In this document: piece by piece, positions 43,324 to 51,313 of the stretch | Numbering within the stretch: the stretch's first letter is position 1 | How the letters are laid out: every line of letters starts with the position of its first letter | DNA from: Allolucifera butyrica | Lineage (GTDB): Bacteria > Bacillota > Negativicutes > Sporomusales > UPPP01 | Length of the DNA: 64,000 nucleotides | Direction of reading: 5' to 3' | NCBI RefSeq assembly: GCF_900476375.1 | Contig: NZ_UPPP01000072.1 | Location: 184,867-248,866, forward strand | Made by a program: the position numbers and the translations under genes | The notes under the pieces: generated by a model | Databases searched by the model: none | Told to the model about the DNA's origin: nothing | What the model saw: only the letters and a program-made list of their open reading frames with translations

Positions 43324-45009
43324 ATGGACGATCCATTAATTAAGACAATAATATCTCCTATAAACAATGTATGTGTAATCATGGTGATGGCCTATTTAAT
43401 GAGTCATTCGGCATACTATTGTGAAATTCTCGACGGAAAGCGTACTTATAAAAACCAAATGTTATTGCTGGTAACATTTGGTTTGTTTTCTCTCTATGCC
43501 GCTGCGGCAGGCGGTGTATCCAATGTCCGGGTTCTGGGACCGATGCTCGCCGGATTACTGGGGGGACCCGTAGCAGGAGTAGGAGCCGGTTTATTTGGCG
43601 GAATCTACCGTTTTTTTGATATAAGATACGCCGGAGCGGCAGAAATGGCTAATTCCGCTTTATTAGCAACCTTGCTCGCCGGACTGGCGGGAGGTCTGGT
43701 AAATCGGTGGAAAAAAGGGCAGTTGCTGGGCGTGTGGGGTACAGCAGGTTTTGCCGTTGCTTTTGAGGTGTTTCATATGGCGCTGACTGTGGCTATGGGC
43801 GAACAGAGTGAAATTGTGGTTGCAACTGTAAAAAGAGTGGGCATCCCAATGATTATCAGTCATGCCGCAGGTGGTGCCATCTTTGTATTTCTTACCCAAA
43901 ATATCATTAATACTCGTAATATTCAGTCAGAATTACAAAAAAGCGAGGTACGCTTTGCAGTTGCTTTTAATCTAAATCCCAGTCCAATGATCATCAAAAG
44001 AGTCAAAGACAACCGATATGTCGCTGTAAATGACAGTTTTTTATTTACCTTTGAAAGTAAGCCGGAAGATATAATCGGCCGGAAAGCGGAAGATTTACCG
44101 TTTCAATTTGATAGGTATGATACATTTTTACGGTTGTTGCAGAAAAAAAAGTCAGTCCGGGAATTTGAAACCCATCTGCGGAGTAAGACAGGAAAAGTTT
44201 GGGTCTGTCTGTTATTTGCCGAGTTGGTCAATATCAGCGGCGAAATGCATGTGCTGAGTACTATCATTGACATTAGTGAGCGAAAAAGGCTGGAAGAAAA
44301 ATTATTGCGGCTGGACCGGCTTAATATGGTAGGGCAAATGGCGGCCAGTGTTGCCCATGAAATACGTAATCCTCTTACCGCTGTAAGAGGTTACTTGCAA
44401 ATGCTGAACATGAAAGAAGAACGTAGTGTCATTAAGGAACGCTATGATCTAATGATTAAAGAACTGGACAGAACAAACGTAATTATCAGTGAATATTTAC
44501 TGCTGGCCAAAGATAAAGTACCTTGCCGGATAAACTGCTGTCTAAATACGATTGTCAGTGCATTACTTCCCTTGTTACAGGCCACTGCAGTCGCTTCCAA
44601 CTGTTCTATCAAGCTTTCATTGAATGATATTCCGGATTTGTTTCTTGATGAAAAAGAAATTCGCCAGTTATTGCTTAACTTAGTCAGAAACGGCCTGGAA
44701 GCAATGCCGAAAGGCGGCGAACTTGCCATACGCACATTTTTTGATAAGAACCAGGCTGTCTTGGCTATAAGCGATCAAGGCCCCGGTGTTCCACCACAAA
44801 TAATAGAAAAACTAGGTACGCCCTTTTTAACTACGAAATGCGCCGGCACAGGCCTGGGTCTACCGATATGCTACCGGATCGCCCTGAGGCATAATGCTTC
44901 TATTGCGATTGAAACCAGTCCTGAGGGTACCACCTTTGCGGTAAGGTTTAATGTTATCAAAAATGCCCAAAATGATCCCTATGATGCTCCCAACAGAAAA
45001 ACGGGTTGA
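43324..45009 (+). CDS. Sensor histidine kinase with 5TM-LYT, PAS and kinase domains
   Basis: This 561-residue protein has five or six membrane segments at residues ~10-205 with the 5TMR-LYT pattern (GPMLAGLLGGPVAGVGAGLF). A PAS domain follows (~215-320, FAVAFNLNPSPMIIKRV), then HisKA with the phosphorylated His in ASVAHEIRNPLTAVRGYLQML. The ATPase domain has NLVRNGLEAMPKGG, ISDQGPGVP and GTGLGLPICYRI. The combination is like the membrane sporulation kinases that feed Spo0F/Spo0A in Bacillus. No response regulator is adjacent, which also fits an orphan phosphorelay kinase. Confidence 0.9.
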   Translation: MDDPLIKTIISPINNVCVIMVMAYLMSHSAYYCEILDGKRTYKNQMLLLVTFGLFSLYAAAAGGVSNVRVLGPMLAGLLGGPVAGVGAGLFGGIYRFFDIRYAGAAEMANSALLATLLAGLAGGLVNRWKKGQLLGVWGTAGFAVAFEVFHMALTVAMGEQSEIVVATVKRVGIPMIISHAAGGAIFVFLTQNIINTRNIQSELQKSEVRFAVAFNLNPSPMIIKRVKDNRYVAVNDSFLFTFESKPEDIIGRKAEDLPFQFDRYDTFLRLLQKKKSVREFETHLRSKTGKVWVCLLFAELVNISGEMHVLSTIIDISERKRLEEKLLRLDRLNMVGQMAASVAHEIRNPLTAVRGYLQMLNMKEERSVIKERYDLMIKELDRTNVIISEYLLLAKDKVPCRINCCLNTIVSALLPLLQATAVASNCSIKLSLNDIPDLFLDEKEIRQLLLNLVRNGLEAMPKGGELAIRTFFDKNQAVLAISDQGPGVPPQIIEKLGTPFLTTKCAGTGLGLPICYRIALRHNASIAIETSPEGTTFAVRFNVIKNAQNDPYDAPNRKTG

Positions 45010-45116
45010 AAGTTTATTTTACTGTGATTATTTATGACATAATCTACTATAATACTACAAAATACTGCCAAAACATGATATTATTTATTTAAAAATTGTA
45101 CGGGGAGAATTTGCCG

Positions 45117-46157
45117 ATGCTAACTCCGTCAATGCCTGAGCCGTCTCGTCATAATATTACCTTTTCTCTTAGAGCTATGAGTAAAGCCGACGTGATGGAT
45201 GTTGTTGGCCTAATCCGTGATTCTTACGGCGATTCCTATTTTTACAAACAATTTTATGATCCCCGGGAAATTATCCATGCCAACCAGTGCGGACGTTTAA
45301 CCTCGGTAGTGGCCGTAACCGGTGACAATCAGCTCATTGGTCATATGGCTCTTTTACGGACAGAAGACGATCCGCAAATTGTTGAACCGGTTATGGCTGT
45401 GGTCAAGACGGGCTTTCGCAACGGGGGAGTGCTAACCGGATTAGCAGAATATTTATATATAAATAGAAATCCGGAACTGTTTGAAGAAGTAAAAGGAATA
45501 TATATCCCGCCTGTTACCAAACATATATTTTCGCAAAGACAGGTATATAATCATGGCTTCAAAGATTGTGGCATTTGGTTGGGATATCTTCCGGACGCCC
45601 AGTTTAAGGAAATCAATGTCAGCCCTTTACAACGGCTGACATTGGTATTGACTTACATGTATTTAGAACAGCCCGGTTCTATAATCATCTACCCGCCGCC
45701 GCGGCACAAAGAAATGATTGCCAAGTTATTTAAAAATATCGGGGTTCCTTATGTCCAGTGCCGGCTGCTGCCAAAAGATTTACAGAACTATTTCCATACG
45801 GAATCCCTGTTAAAAGTGAAAGTTAGCAATGCATTAGGACAAGCAATCTTAAAAATAATACACTATGGACCTCATGTTATTTCCGAGATTCATACAAAAA
45901 TAAATGAGCTTTCTCAACGTAATCTGTCCGTCATTCATTTATATTTAAGTCTTAATAACCCCTTGACCGGTTATTTGACGCCTGAATTCGAAAAGATGGG
46001 CTTCTTTTTCGCCGGAATCATGCCGGGAACCGCCTGTAACGATACGCTGATTTTACAGTACTTAAATAATACGGCAGTTAATTATGACAAAATTTTATTA
46101 TTTTCTGCTATGGCGCAGGAAATATTGGGTTATATAATTGCTAAGCGGAATTTGTAA
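45117..46157 (+). CDS. GNAT-like protein of unknown function
   Basis: The start is ATG 45117 (GGGGAG, 9 bp spacing). The 346-residue product opens with a GNAT-like domain (FSLRAMSKADVMDVVGLIRDS, then TSVVAVTGDNQLIGHMALL and PVMAVVKTGFRNGGVLTGL). A second half follows whose sequence (LYLSLNNPLTGYLTPEFEKMGFFFAGIMP) again resembles a degenerate acyltransferase fold. It follows the sensor kinase gene by 107 bp on the same strand and ends in a strong terminator. The acyl acceptor is unknown. Confidence 0.7.
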   Translation: MLTPSMPEPSRHNITFSLRAMSKADVMDVVGLIRDSYGDSYFYKQFYDPREIIHANQCGRLTSVVAVTGDNQLIGHMALLRTEDDPQIVEPVMAVVKTGFRNGGVLTGLAEYLYINRNPELFEEVKGIYIPPVTKHIFSQRQVYNHGFKDCGIWLGYLPDAQFKEINVSPLQRLTLVLTYMYLEQPGSIIIYPPPRHKEMIAKLFKNIGVPYVQCRLLPKDLQNYFHTESLLKVKVSNALGQAILKIIHYGPHVISEIHTKINELSQRNLSVIHLYLSLNNPLTGYLTPEFEKMGFFFAGIMPGTACNDTLILQYLNNTAVNYDKILLFSAMAQEILGYIIAKRNL

Positions 46158-46177
46158 TTACCCTGTTTCAGAAAATA

Positions 46178-46207
46178 AAAAAATCCGGCTATTACGCCGG
46201 ATTTTTT
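46178..46207. terminator. Terminator, probably bidirectional
   Basis: AAAAAATCCGGC pairs with GCCGGATTTTTT (12 bp, loop TATTAC). A-run and T-run flank both sides, so it can serve the GNAT-like gene and the convergent small secreted gene. Confidence 0.9.
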
Positions 46208-46257
46208 GCAGACTCAGAAGTCAAACTTCCGCGGATTCTGCAGAACCATTCGCCTTT

Positions 46258-46638
46258 TTATTTATTTGCCGAACCAATTGCAATACCAATCAGAAGAGCA
46301 GCAATTTCGTGCAACGTTTCGTCGTGACGTTGTCTTTCCCGTTCCTGACGCTCATGCCATTCCCGTTCACTTTCGTGCCTGCGACGCTGCATTTCCCTTT
46401 CGTGCCGCTCATTTTCCCGGCGCAGTCTCTCATCATGTTCCCGGCGCCGTTCTTCTTCATGCCGCCGTTGTTCCCGCCACCGGTCATTATCACGGTCATG
46501 CCGGTCATCCAACTGGACGATTTGCTGCGGCCCATTATAACTATATACGGGAGAAGCAAATACTGCCGATGCGCCAAACCCCATTTCTATCATGCCGATC
46601 ATCGAATAGATGATTGTTTTTTTCACAATACTTTTCAA
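46258..46638 (-). CDS. Exported Arg/Glu/His-rich protein of unknown function
   Basis: The start is a TTG at 46638, eight bases after GAGGAGG; the frame is open 17 codons further upstream through that site. The 126-residue product has a signal peptide (SIVKKTIIYSMIGMIEMGFG, then ASAVFASP). A very charged single helix follows (repeats such as RREHDERLRRENERHEREM) and a small hydrophobic end (EIAALLIGIAIGSANK). A promoter with a Pho-box-like direct repeat lies 30 bp upstream. It may be a cell-envelope or outer-membrane-associated protein; no family was recognised. Confidence 0.7.
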   Translation of the reverse strand: MKSIVKKTIIYSMIGMIEMGFGASAVFASPVYSYNGPQQIVQLDDRHDRDNDRWREQRRHEEERRREHDERLRRENERHEREMQRRRHESEREWHERQERERQRHDETLHEIAALLIGIAIGSANK

Positions 46639-46666
46639 GAATATCCCCTCCTCATATCGTGTTTTT

Positions 46667-46698
46667 AGTATAATGGGAAAGTATGACAAAACCGTGAC
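46667..46698 (-). promoter_or_regulatory. Pho-box-like promoter of the exported charged protein
   Basis: On the minus strand CTGTCAC-GGTT-TTGTCAT forms an 11-bp-spaced direct repeat (cores at 46693-46698 and 46682-46687). It ends 9 bp upstream of a -10 TATACT (46667-46672). It resembles the enterobacterial PhoB box, which replaces the -35. Confidence 0.6.
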
Positions 46699-46734
46699 AG
46701 GTGGTTAAGAAAAACCGCTGACATGGCTTTCAGC

Positions 46735-46759
46735 TATAAATTCGAAATGCGAAATGTGG
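46735..46759. repeat. Dispersed inverted-repeat element, right arm only
   Basis: ATAAATTCGAAATGCGAAATGTGG (key part TGCGAAATGTGG, 46748-46759) matches the right arm of the copies at 6585 and 14752. It lies just before the antiporter gene and contains a spurious upstream ATG. Confidence 0.5.
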
Positions 46760-46783
46760 ATTAAACCTTTAGAAACAGGTGAT

Positions 46784-48097
46784 ATGTTGGATACCGTATT
46801 CGTTTTCATCCTTTTCTTTATCGCCCTGCTTTTCAGTATTTATTCAAAAATATCTATCCTTTATCCGCTTCTTTTGGGCCTGATTTGCTTTACATTACTC
46901 TCCCTGCTCCGTGGCTACTCCCTGCCGGCCTTAGGCCGAATGATGCTTGCCGGCGCAGGAAAATCATTCATTGTCCTAAAGATTTTTATACTCATCGGGG
47001 CCATTACCGCCGTCTGGCGGGCTTGTGGAACCGTTTCTTTCATCGTCTATTATGGAATGATGTTTTTAAACGCCCACTATTTTATCTTATCGGCCTTCCT
47101 GCTTTCCTGTATTGTGTCGTTTCTTCTGGGAACTTCCTTTGGTACGGTCGGAACCATTGGCGTGGTTTTGATTATTCTGGCCAAAAGCGGCAATGTAGCC
47201 GTCAATGCGGCCGCAGGCGCAATCATTGCCGGCGCTTATTTCGGCGACCGCTGCTCGCCCATGTCTTCAAGCGCCAATTTGGTAGCCTCTTTAACCAATA
47301 CCATGCTTTATAGCAATATTAAAAACATGGTTAAAACCTCCACAATTCCTTTTATCCTTTCTGTTATTGGCTATCTGCTTTTATCCTACTGGAACCCGCT
47401 GCAGTTTCATGACAGTCAAATTGCCGGTGAAATAGCAAGTTCGTTTGACATCAGCAGAATTACCCTGCTGCCTGCCGTTATTATCCTTCTGGCCGCCGTT
47501 TTTAAATTGGATGTCAAACACTCAATGGGGATCAGCATCCTGGCAGGTATATTCATCGGCATCTTTGTTCAACACCAAACATGGGGAGAAATGCTCCGCT
47601 ACATCCTGACAGGCTACACTACGAACCGGACAGGTCCCTTTGCTGAAATCATCCAGGGCGGCGGGCTTTCTTCCATGTTTAATGTAGCCCTAATCGTTTT
47701 ACTGTCCTCGGCCTATTCGGGCATTTTTGCAGCAACGGGACTGCTGCGGAATATTGAATGTTTCATTGAAAAACTAAGCCAAAAAGCCGGCGTTTACCCG
47801 GTGACAATTTTGACCAGTATCGCCACCGCCGCCTTCAGTTGCAACCAGACCCTTGCCGTTATGCTAAGTCATCAATTTGAAAATACGATTTATGAGAAAC
47901 ATGGGCTTAGCAACTATCAGTTGGCCGTTGATCTGGAAAATACCGTAATCGTGATTTCTGCCCTTATTCCCTGGAATATTGCCGGAGCTGTTCCGGCCAG
48001 CGCTTTATCCGCCGATGCGGGCTTTATCCCTTACGCATTTTACCTTTTCCTCATACCGTTAGTTAATCTGTTTATTAAAAATATAAAAATTTCTTAA
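46784..48097 (+). CDS. NhaC-family Na+/H+ antiporter
   Basis: The start is ATG 46784 (AGGTG just upstream); an ATG ten codons earlier lies within a repeat arm. The 437-residue protein has about eleven membrane segments with family motifs SFLLGTSFGTVGTIGVVLIIL, GAIIAGAYFGDRCSPMSSSANLVA and FSCNQTLAVMLSHQ. NhaC proteins exchange Na+ for H+, or in some cases malate/lactate with Na+. It is transcribed alone and is followed by a small terminator. Confidence 0.88.
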   Translation: MLDTVFVFILFFIALLFSIYSKISILYPLLLGLICFTLLSLLRGYSLPALGRMMLAGAGKSFIVLKIFILIGAITAVWRACGTVSFIVYYGMMFLNAHYFILSAFLLSCIVSFLLGTSFGTVGTIGVVLIILAKSGNVAVNAAAGAIIAGAYFGDRCSPMSSSANLVASLTNTMLYSNIKNMVKTSTIPFILSVIGYLLLSYWNPLQFHDSQIAGEIASSFDISRITLLPAVIILLAAVFKLDVKHSMGISILAGIFIGIFVQHQTWGEMLRYILTGYTTNRTGPFAEIIQGGGLSSMFNVALIVLLSSAYSGIFAATGLLRNIECFIEKLSQKAGVYPVTILTSIATAAFSCNQTLAVMLSHQFENTIYEKHGLSNYQLAVDLENTVIVISALIPWNIAGAVPASALSADAGFIPYAFYLFLIPLVNLFIKNIKIS

Positions 48098-48117
48098 CTG
48101 CTGTTCCATAAATATAC

Positions 48118-48139
48118 GCCCGTTGAGGGCTATTTTTTT
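48118..48139 (+). terminator. Terminator after the antiporter gene
   Basis: A short stem GCCC/GGGC is followed by seven T residues (48133-48139), 20 bp after the stop. Confidence 0.55.
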
Positions 48140-48141
48140 AT

Positions 48142-48195
48142 GAAAAAACAGTCCTCACGAAAATGAGGACTGTAAATAAAATGGAAGAGATTGCT
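48142..48195 (-). ncRNA. Candidate short transcript under a Pho-box-like promoter
   Basis: The minus-strand promoter at 48201-48232 would start a transcript near 48195. After about 22 nt it enters the strong hairpin ACAGTCCTCA/TGAGGACTGT (48149-48173), followed by six U residues (48148-48143). The zinc-ribbon gene upstream has its own terminator, so this one is unexplained by known genes. A real RNA of about 50 nt is possible but unproven. Confidence 0.3.
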
Positions 48196-48200
48196 TCTTT

Positions 48201-48232
48201 ATTATAGCGGCAAATTATGAAAAAAATATGAC
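48201..48232 (-). promoter_or_regulatory. Pho-box-like promoter, second instance
   Basis: TTGTCAT and TTTCATA cores (48227-48232 and 48216-48221) are 11 bp apart. They end 9 bp from a -10 TATAAT (48201-48206) on the minus strand. Geometry is identical to the sites at 46667 and 62711. Confidence 0.5.
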
Positions 48233-48279
48233 AAGCCCTGTGCTTTTCCCTATCCCGGCGACCAGGGAACGCAAACTAG

Positions 48280-48447
48280 CTGCTTAAAAAGATGCAGATA
48301 CTAGGCGCGGCGAGCATTCGAACGAGGCGTACTCAGACGTACGTTGAGTGAGAACGCGCAGCCGCAACAATGTTAGGTCCCACATTTCGCAATCATTGTC
48401 GAGTGTTAGTGAACTGCGAAAGTGGGATTGATGCGCTTTTTAAGCAG
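48280..48447. repeat. 168-bp palindromic element with a nested dispersed repeat
   Basis: The outer arms CTGCTTAAAAAG (48280-48291) and CTTTTTAAGCAG (48436-48447) enclose a GC-rich body. That body contains the palindrome CGTAC...GTACG and GAGTGAGAACGCGCAGCCGC. Nested within it, CCCACATTTCGCA (48379-48391) and TGCGAAAGTGGG (48415-48426) form a short copy of the CCCACTTTTCGCA repeat found elsewhere in the window. No coding potential is seen. The 48,098-48,480 gap is filled by this, two terminators and a promoter. Confidence 0.7.
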
Positions 48448-48459
48448 GATCATCTCATG

Positions 48460-48480
48460 AAAAAAGAGCCTTGCGGCTCT
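48460..48480 (-). terminator. Terminator directly after the zinc-ribbon gene
   Basis: AGAGCC/GGCTCT (48465-48470 with 48475-48480) is followed on the minus strand by TTTTTT. It begins at the base after the stop codon. Confidence 0.8.
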
Positions 48481-48585
48481 CTAGTCATTGCTTTCCTTAT
48501 GACTACAATTAGTACACTCCCATTTTCCAGGAACTAATTCCACCATCATACCCCCACATTGGGGGCATTTTTTAATGTCATCCAT
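48481..48585 (-). CDS. Tiny zinc-ribbon protein (34 residues)
   Basis: The product has two Cys pairs, KKCPQCGGMM and WECTNCSHK, spaced as in zinc ribbons. The start ATG at 48585 follows AGGAGG by a good distance, and a terminator abuts the stop, so it looks like a complete single-gene unit. It may bind nucleic acid or act as a metal-site adaptor; no function can be assigned. Confidence 0.75.
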   Translation of the reverse strand: MDDIKKCPQCGGMMVELVPGKWECTNCSHKESND

Positions 48586-48679
48586 TTTATTACCTCCTGC
48601 TATTAAATAGCACTTCGACAAAAGGAATTTTTTTCCTCCTATGTCAAAAGAAACCTATTCAGTACAAAAGGAATCTTCA

Positions 48680-50005
48680 TCAAAAGCGAGGCTTTATGCT
48701 TTGCGGAAAACTGAATATATTATGAGGGTCATACTCTTTCTTGATCCGACGCAGTCTTCGCAAATGCTCCCCGTAATAAGCCCGCTCATAATCCGGCGTT
48801 TGGCTATAGGGAAAATTTATATAGGATCCCCGGGTGATCGTATATATATACTTAAAGCCCGCATTCACCCATTTTCTGTGTTGCGGCGCTTCCGCTTTGC
48901 TTTCCCAGGAAGATGTAATCGCCATTATATAGCCGGCATTTCGGTAGGCAAAGCTTGTCGCGTCTGTTTTTATATCCCTGACGGCTCCACCCAGCGAATA
49001 GACTCGAATGGATGAATCTCTGTCAGAAGGCGCTCGATCCATTATTGAGATCAGTTTCTCCAATTCATCCAGCGAAAATTGTCTTTGTACAAATCTTCCC
49101 GCCGTCTGAAAAGCTTCCCTTTCAGGGTACATCGCTGCTATTGTTTTTACGGCGTCAATAAATGGGACATAATCAATATTCTCAAGAGTTAAGCCCGGAA
49201 TAGCAAGCAATGGCGCTAAAATCCGTCTAGCCTCTTCCGGCTTCCCATAAAAGAAAGCATTTACCCAGGCTCCCCGCTTATATATCCCGCTAAAGGAACT
49301 CAGCCGCCGGTCCAAATGAGGCAGCCACTTTTGCCATACCTGCAAAAATTGGAGTCGGGCCGCCACATTATTATCCCATCGCAATTGAATCAAGGTTACT
49401 TTATTTACTTTTTGCAAGCCAAATTTATAACTGGTTACAACGCCGAAATTCCCGCCGCCGGCTCCCCTTAGCGCCCAAAACAGCTCAGAATTGCATTCAC
49501 AATTGGCCGTTAACAGATTCCCCCCTGCACCTACCATTTCCGCTTCCAACAGGTTATCCGTTGTCAGGCCCAAATAACGGGTGGATAAGCCGATGCCACC
49601 TCCCAAGACCAGCCCGGATATAGCTACCCTTGGACAGGTCCCCCCGGGGAAAGTATATCCATACTTATAAAGATACTCGTATAGAGGCAATAATCTCGTT
49701 CCTGCCTCGATTCTGACAGTATCGTCGGCGATATTCAGCTTTATGTCTTTCATAAAGGTAGTGTCGATGACTAATTTATGCGTACCGGTGGAATATCCCT
49801 CGTAATTATGCCCCCCGGACCGGACCCGCAGTCTGATTGCGTTTTCTCGGGACCAACGTATCGCGTTGGCTACATCTTCCGGATTAAAGCAATATACGAT
49901 GACGGCAGGATATTTATCAATCGCCTTATTATATTCTTGTCTGGCCCGCTCATATTCGGGATCCCCCGGTACCACGACTTTCCCGGTCAATCCTTTGTAT
50001 TTCAA
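48680..50005 (-). CDS. FAD-linked oxidoreductase, berberine-bridge-enzyme type
   Basis: The start is taken at a TTG (50005), six bases after AGGTG; a GTG three codons earlier is possible. The ~441-residue protein has the FAD-linkage motif LRVRSGGHNYEGYSTG (covalent His) and FPGGTCPRVAISGLVLGGGIG (Cys for a second covalent bond). The C-terminal BBE motif is AYYGEHLRRLRRIKKEYDPHNIFSFPQSI. Bicovalent members oxidise sugars or plant and microbial alcohols, using O2 in many cases, which is unusual for an anaerobe. It stands alone and its substrate is unknown. Confidence 0.9.
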   Translation of the reverse strand: MKYKGLTGKVVVPGDPEYERARQEYNKAIDKYPAVIVYCFNPEDVANAIRWSRENAIRLRVRSGGHNYEGYSTGTHKLVIDTTFMKDIKLNIADDTVRIEAGTRLLPLYEYLYKYGYTFPGGTCPRVAISGLVLGGGIGLSTRYLGLTTDNLLEAEMVGAGGNLLTANCECNSELFWALRGAGGGNFGVVTSYKFGLQKVNKVTLIQLRWDNNVAARLQFLQVWQKWLPHLDRRLSSFSGIYKRGAWVNAFFYGKPEEARRILAPLLAIPGLTLENIDYVPFIDAVKTIAAMYPEREAFQTAGRFVQRQFSLDELEKLISIMDRAPSDRDSSIRVYSLGGAVRDIKTDATSFAYRNAGYIMAITSSWESKAEAPQHRKWVNAGFKYIYTITRGSYINFPYSQTPDYERAYYGEHLRRLRRIKKEYDPHNIFSFPQSIKPRF

Positions 50006-50014
50006 TTTATTCAC

Positions 50015-50340
50015 CTGCCAAATTAATCTCTTACTTTATATTTATGTTAATAAAATGCCGATTGCTACATTATCCGGATTATGGAGCTCACAATCGCTTC
50101 GGTCTTCCCCCTGTTTATTGTCATCCCAGGCAAGTTAATATTGCCTGAAAATAAAAACAGAGCTGCCCTAAGACAGGTTTGGACCTGTTTTTCGGACACC
50201 CCTTAAAACTCCCGGTATCAGGATATTCTTCCTTTACGCTTTCGCTACAATGTTAACGGTGAAGCCGGCAATCCGGGCGAATCTGTCTTATTGACAAACC
50301 GTCAAATTGCTTACTCTTTCTTAATCACTTCACCGCTGTT
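50015..50340. other. Intergenic region with two hairpins
   Basis: CAGGCAA/TTGCCTG (about 50130-50150, then AAAATAAAAAC) and ACAGGT/ACCTGT followed by TTTTT (about 50174-50194) look like terminators facing right. No plus-strand gene precedes them. No gene was found here. Confidence 0.4.
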
Positions 50341-51303
50341 TTAACTCAAAATTTTCATTTTAGATACTTCAGTACCGTCCCTTGGTATCAGTAAAAAGAA
50401 GAGAAATCGAATATACCGGAGCAAAACATAAATAACAATCATGCCGGCAAAAACCTCTTCAAAACCAGCCACATCTTTTAAGGCCGGAACGGTCTGGTTT
50501 GTTTTGAATAAAAAGCCGTCTGCCGCTTTCATCGCCGCAGCACTGATTACAAAGGGAAAGGTAAAAGCCGAATAACTTGGATAAAACTTCAGTCTTAACA
50601 TCTTAGGCATATATAGAAGAACAACGAAAAACATCATTAAAGATAAAATGATTAACAGCCAAAGGAGGGTCATGTCTTTTTGCGGAAAAGAATTTAGGTA
50701 TCCCGTCAGGCAAAGACTGGCAGGAGCGGCAAAAATAGCAATATTCGGCAGTACCGGTTCCGGAATTGCTTTGACTGCCAGCACCCGGTACATTACAACC
50801 GGCAGTAAAGCCAAATACGTTATAAAACCGAACCAAAAGATTCCTCTTCCCAGAGTCAACGCATTAAAAGCAGGTGCGGTTACACTGACCGTCACAATAC
50901 CGACATAGACGATAAAATAGCTCGGAAACACATTCCGGATATTGAAATGGAAGATAAACCGGTTCGTAAAATATACTAGCAAAGCGCCATGAATGAAGAT
51001 GCCGGCTAACCACATTCCATAAGCCAGCCTTGGCAAACCAGGGTTGATATATGCCGCCAGAATGATTATCGCCATGGAAAAAGTGGGAGCCACACTGGCA
51101 ATCACCGGATTGCTGAAATCAGCCAAAATTGCCGGCATATTGAAGACAATTTTTATGATAAACAGTAACAGAATGATGCCTGCCAACGAACCAAAGATCA
51201 TTTTGTAACTGCTGCCATAGACGGCAACTAAATTACCTTCCGCTGCCAGAGCCAGCATCAATCCGGCCAACGGAACGGGAAGTTTATGGATAAATTCCTT
51301 CAT
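50341..51303 (-). CDS. TDT-family (SLAC1/TehA-like) membrane transporter
   Basis: The start is ATG 51303 (CGGAGA upstream); an earlier ATG overlaps the preceding gene. The 320-residue protein has about ten membrane segments (LAGLMLALAAEGNLVAVYG, VIASVAPTFSMAIIILAAY, VFPSYFIVYVGIVTVSVTAPAF). The pattern is of the tellurite-resistance/dicarboxylate transporter family, which includes anion channels. It follows the C_GCAxxG gene by 10 bp, so they are likely cotranscribed. The anion is not indicated. Confidence 0.82.
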   Translation of the reverse strand: MKEFIHKLPVPLAGLMLALAAEGNLVAVYGSSYKMIFGSLAGIILLLFIIKIVFNMPAILADFSNPVIASVAPTFSMAIIILAAYINPGLPRLAYGMWLAGIFIHGALLVYFTNRFIFHFNIRNVFPSYFIVYVGIVTVSVTAPAFNALTLGRGIFWFGFITYLALLPVVMYRVLAVKAIPEPVLPNIAIFAAPASLCLTGYLNSFPQKDMTLLWLLIILSLMMFFVVLLYMPKMLRLKFYPSYSAFTFPFVISAAAMKAADGFLFKTNQTVPALKDVAGFEEVFAGMIVIYVLLRYIRFLFFLLIPRDGTEVSKMKILS

Positions 51304-51313
51304 AGTATCTCCG

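Noticed and set aside
50160..50215. Possible insertion-sequence end with hairpin
   Set aside because: Only a short stem and U run are visible; no transposase, inverted end pair or target duplication was found.
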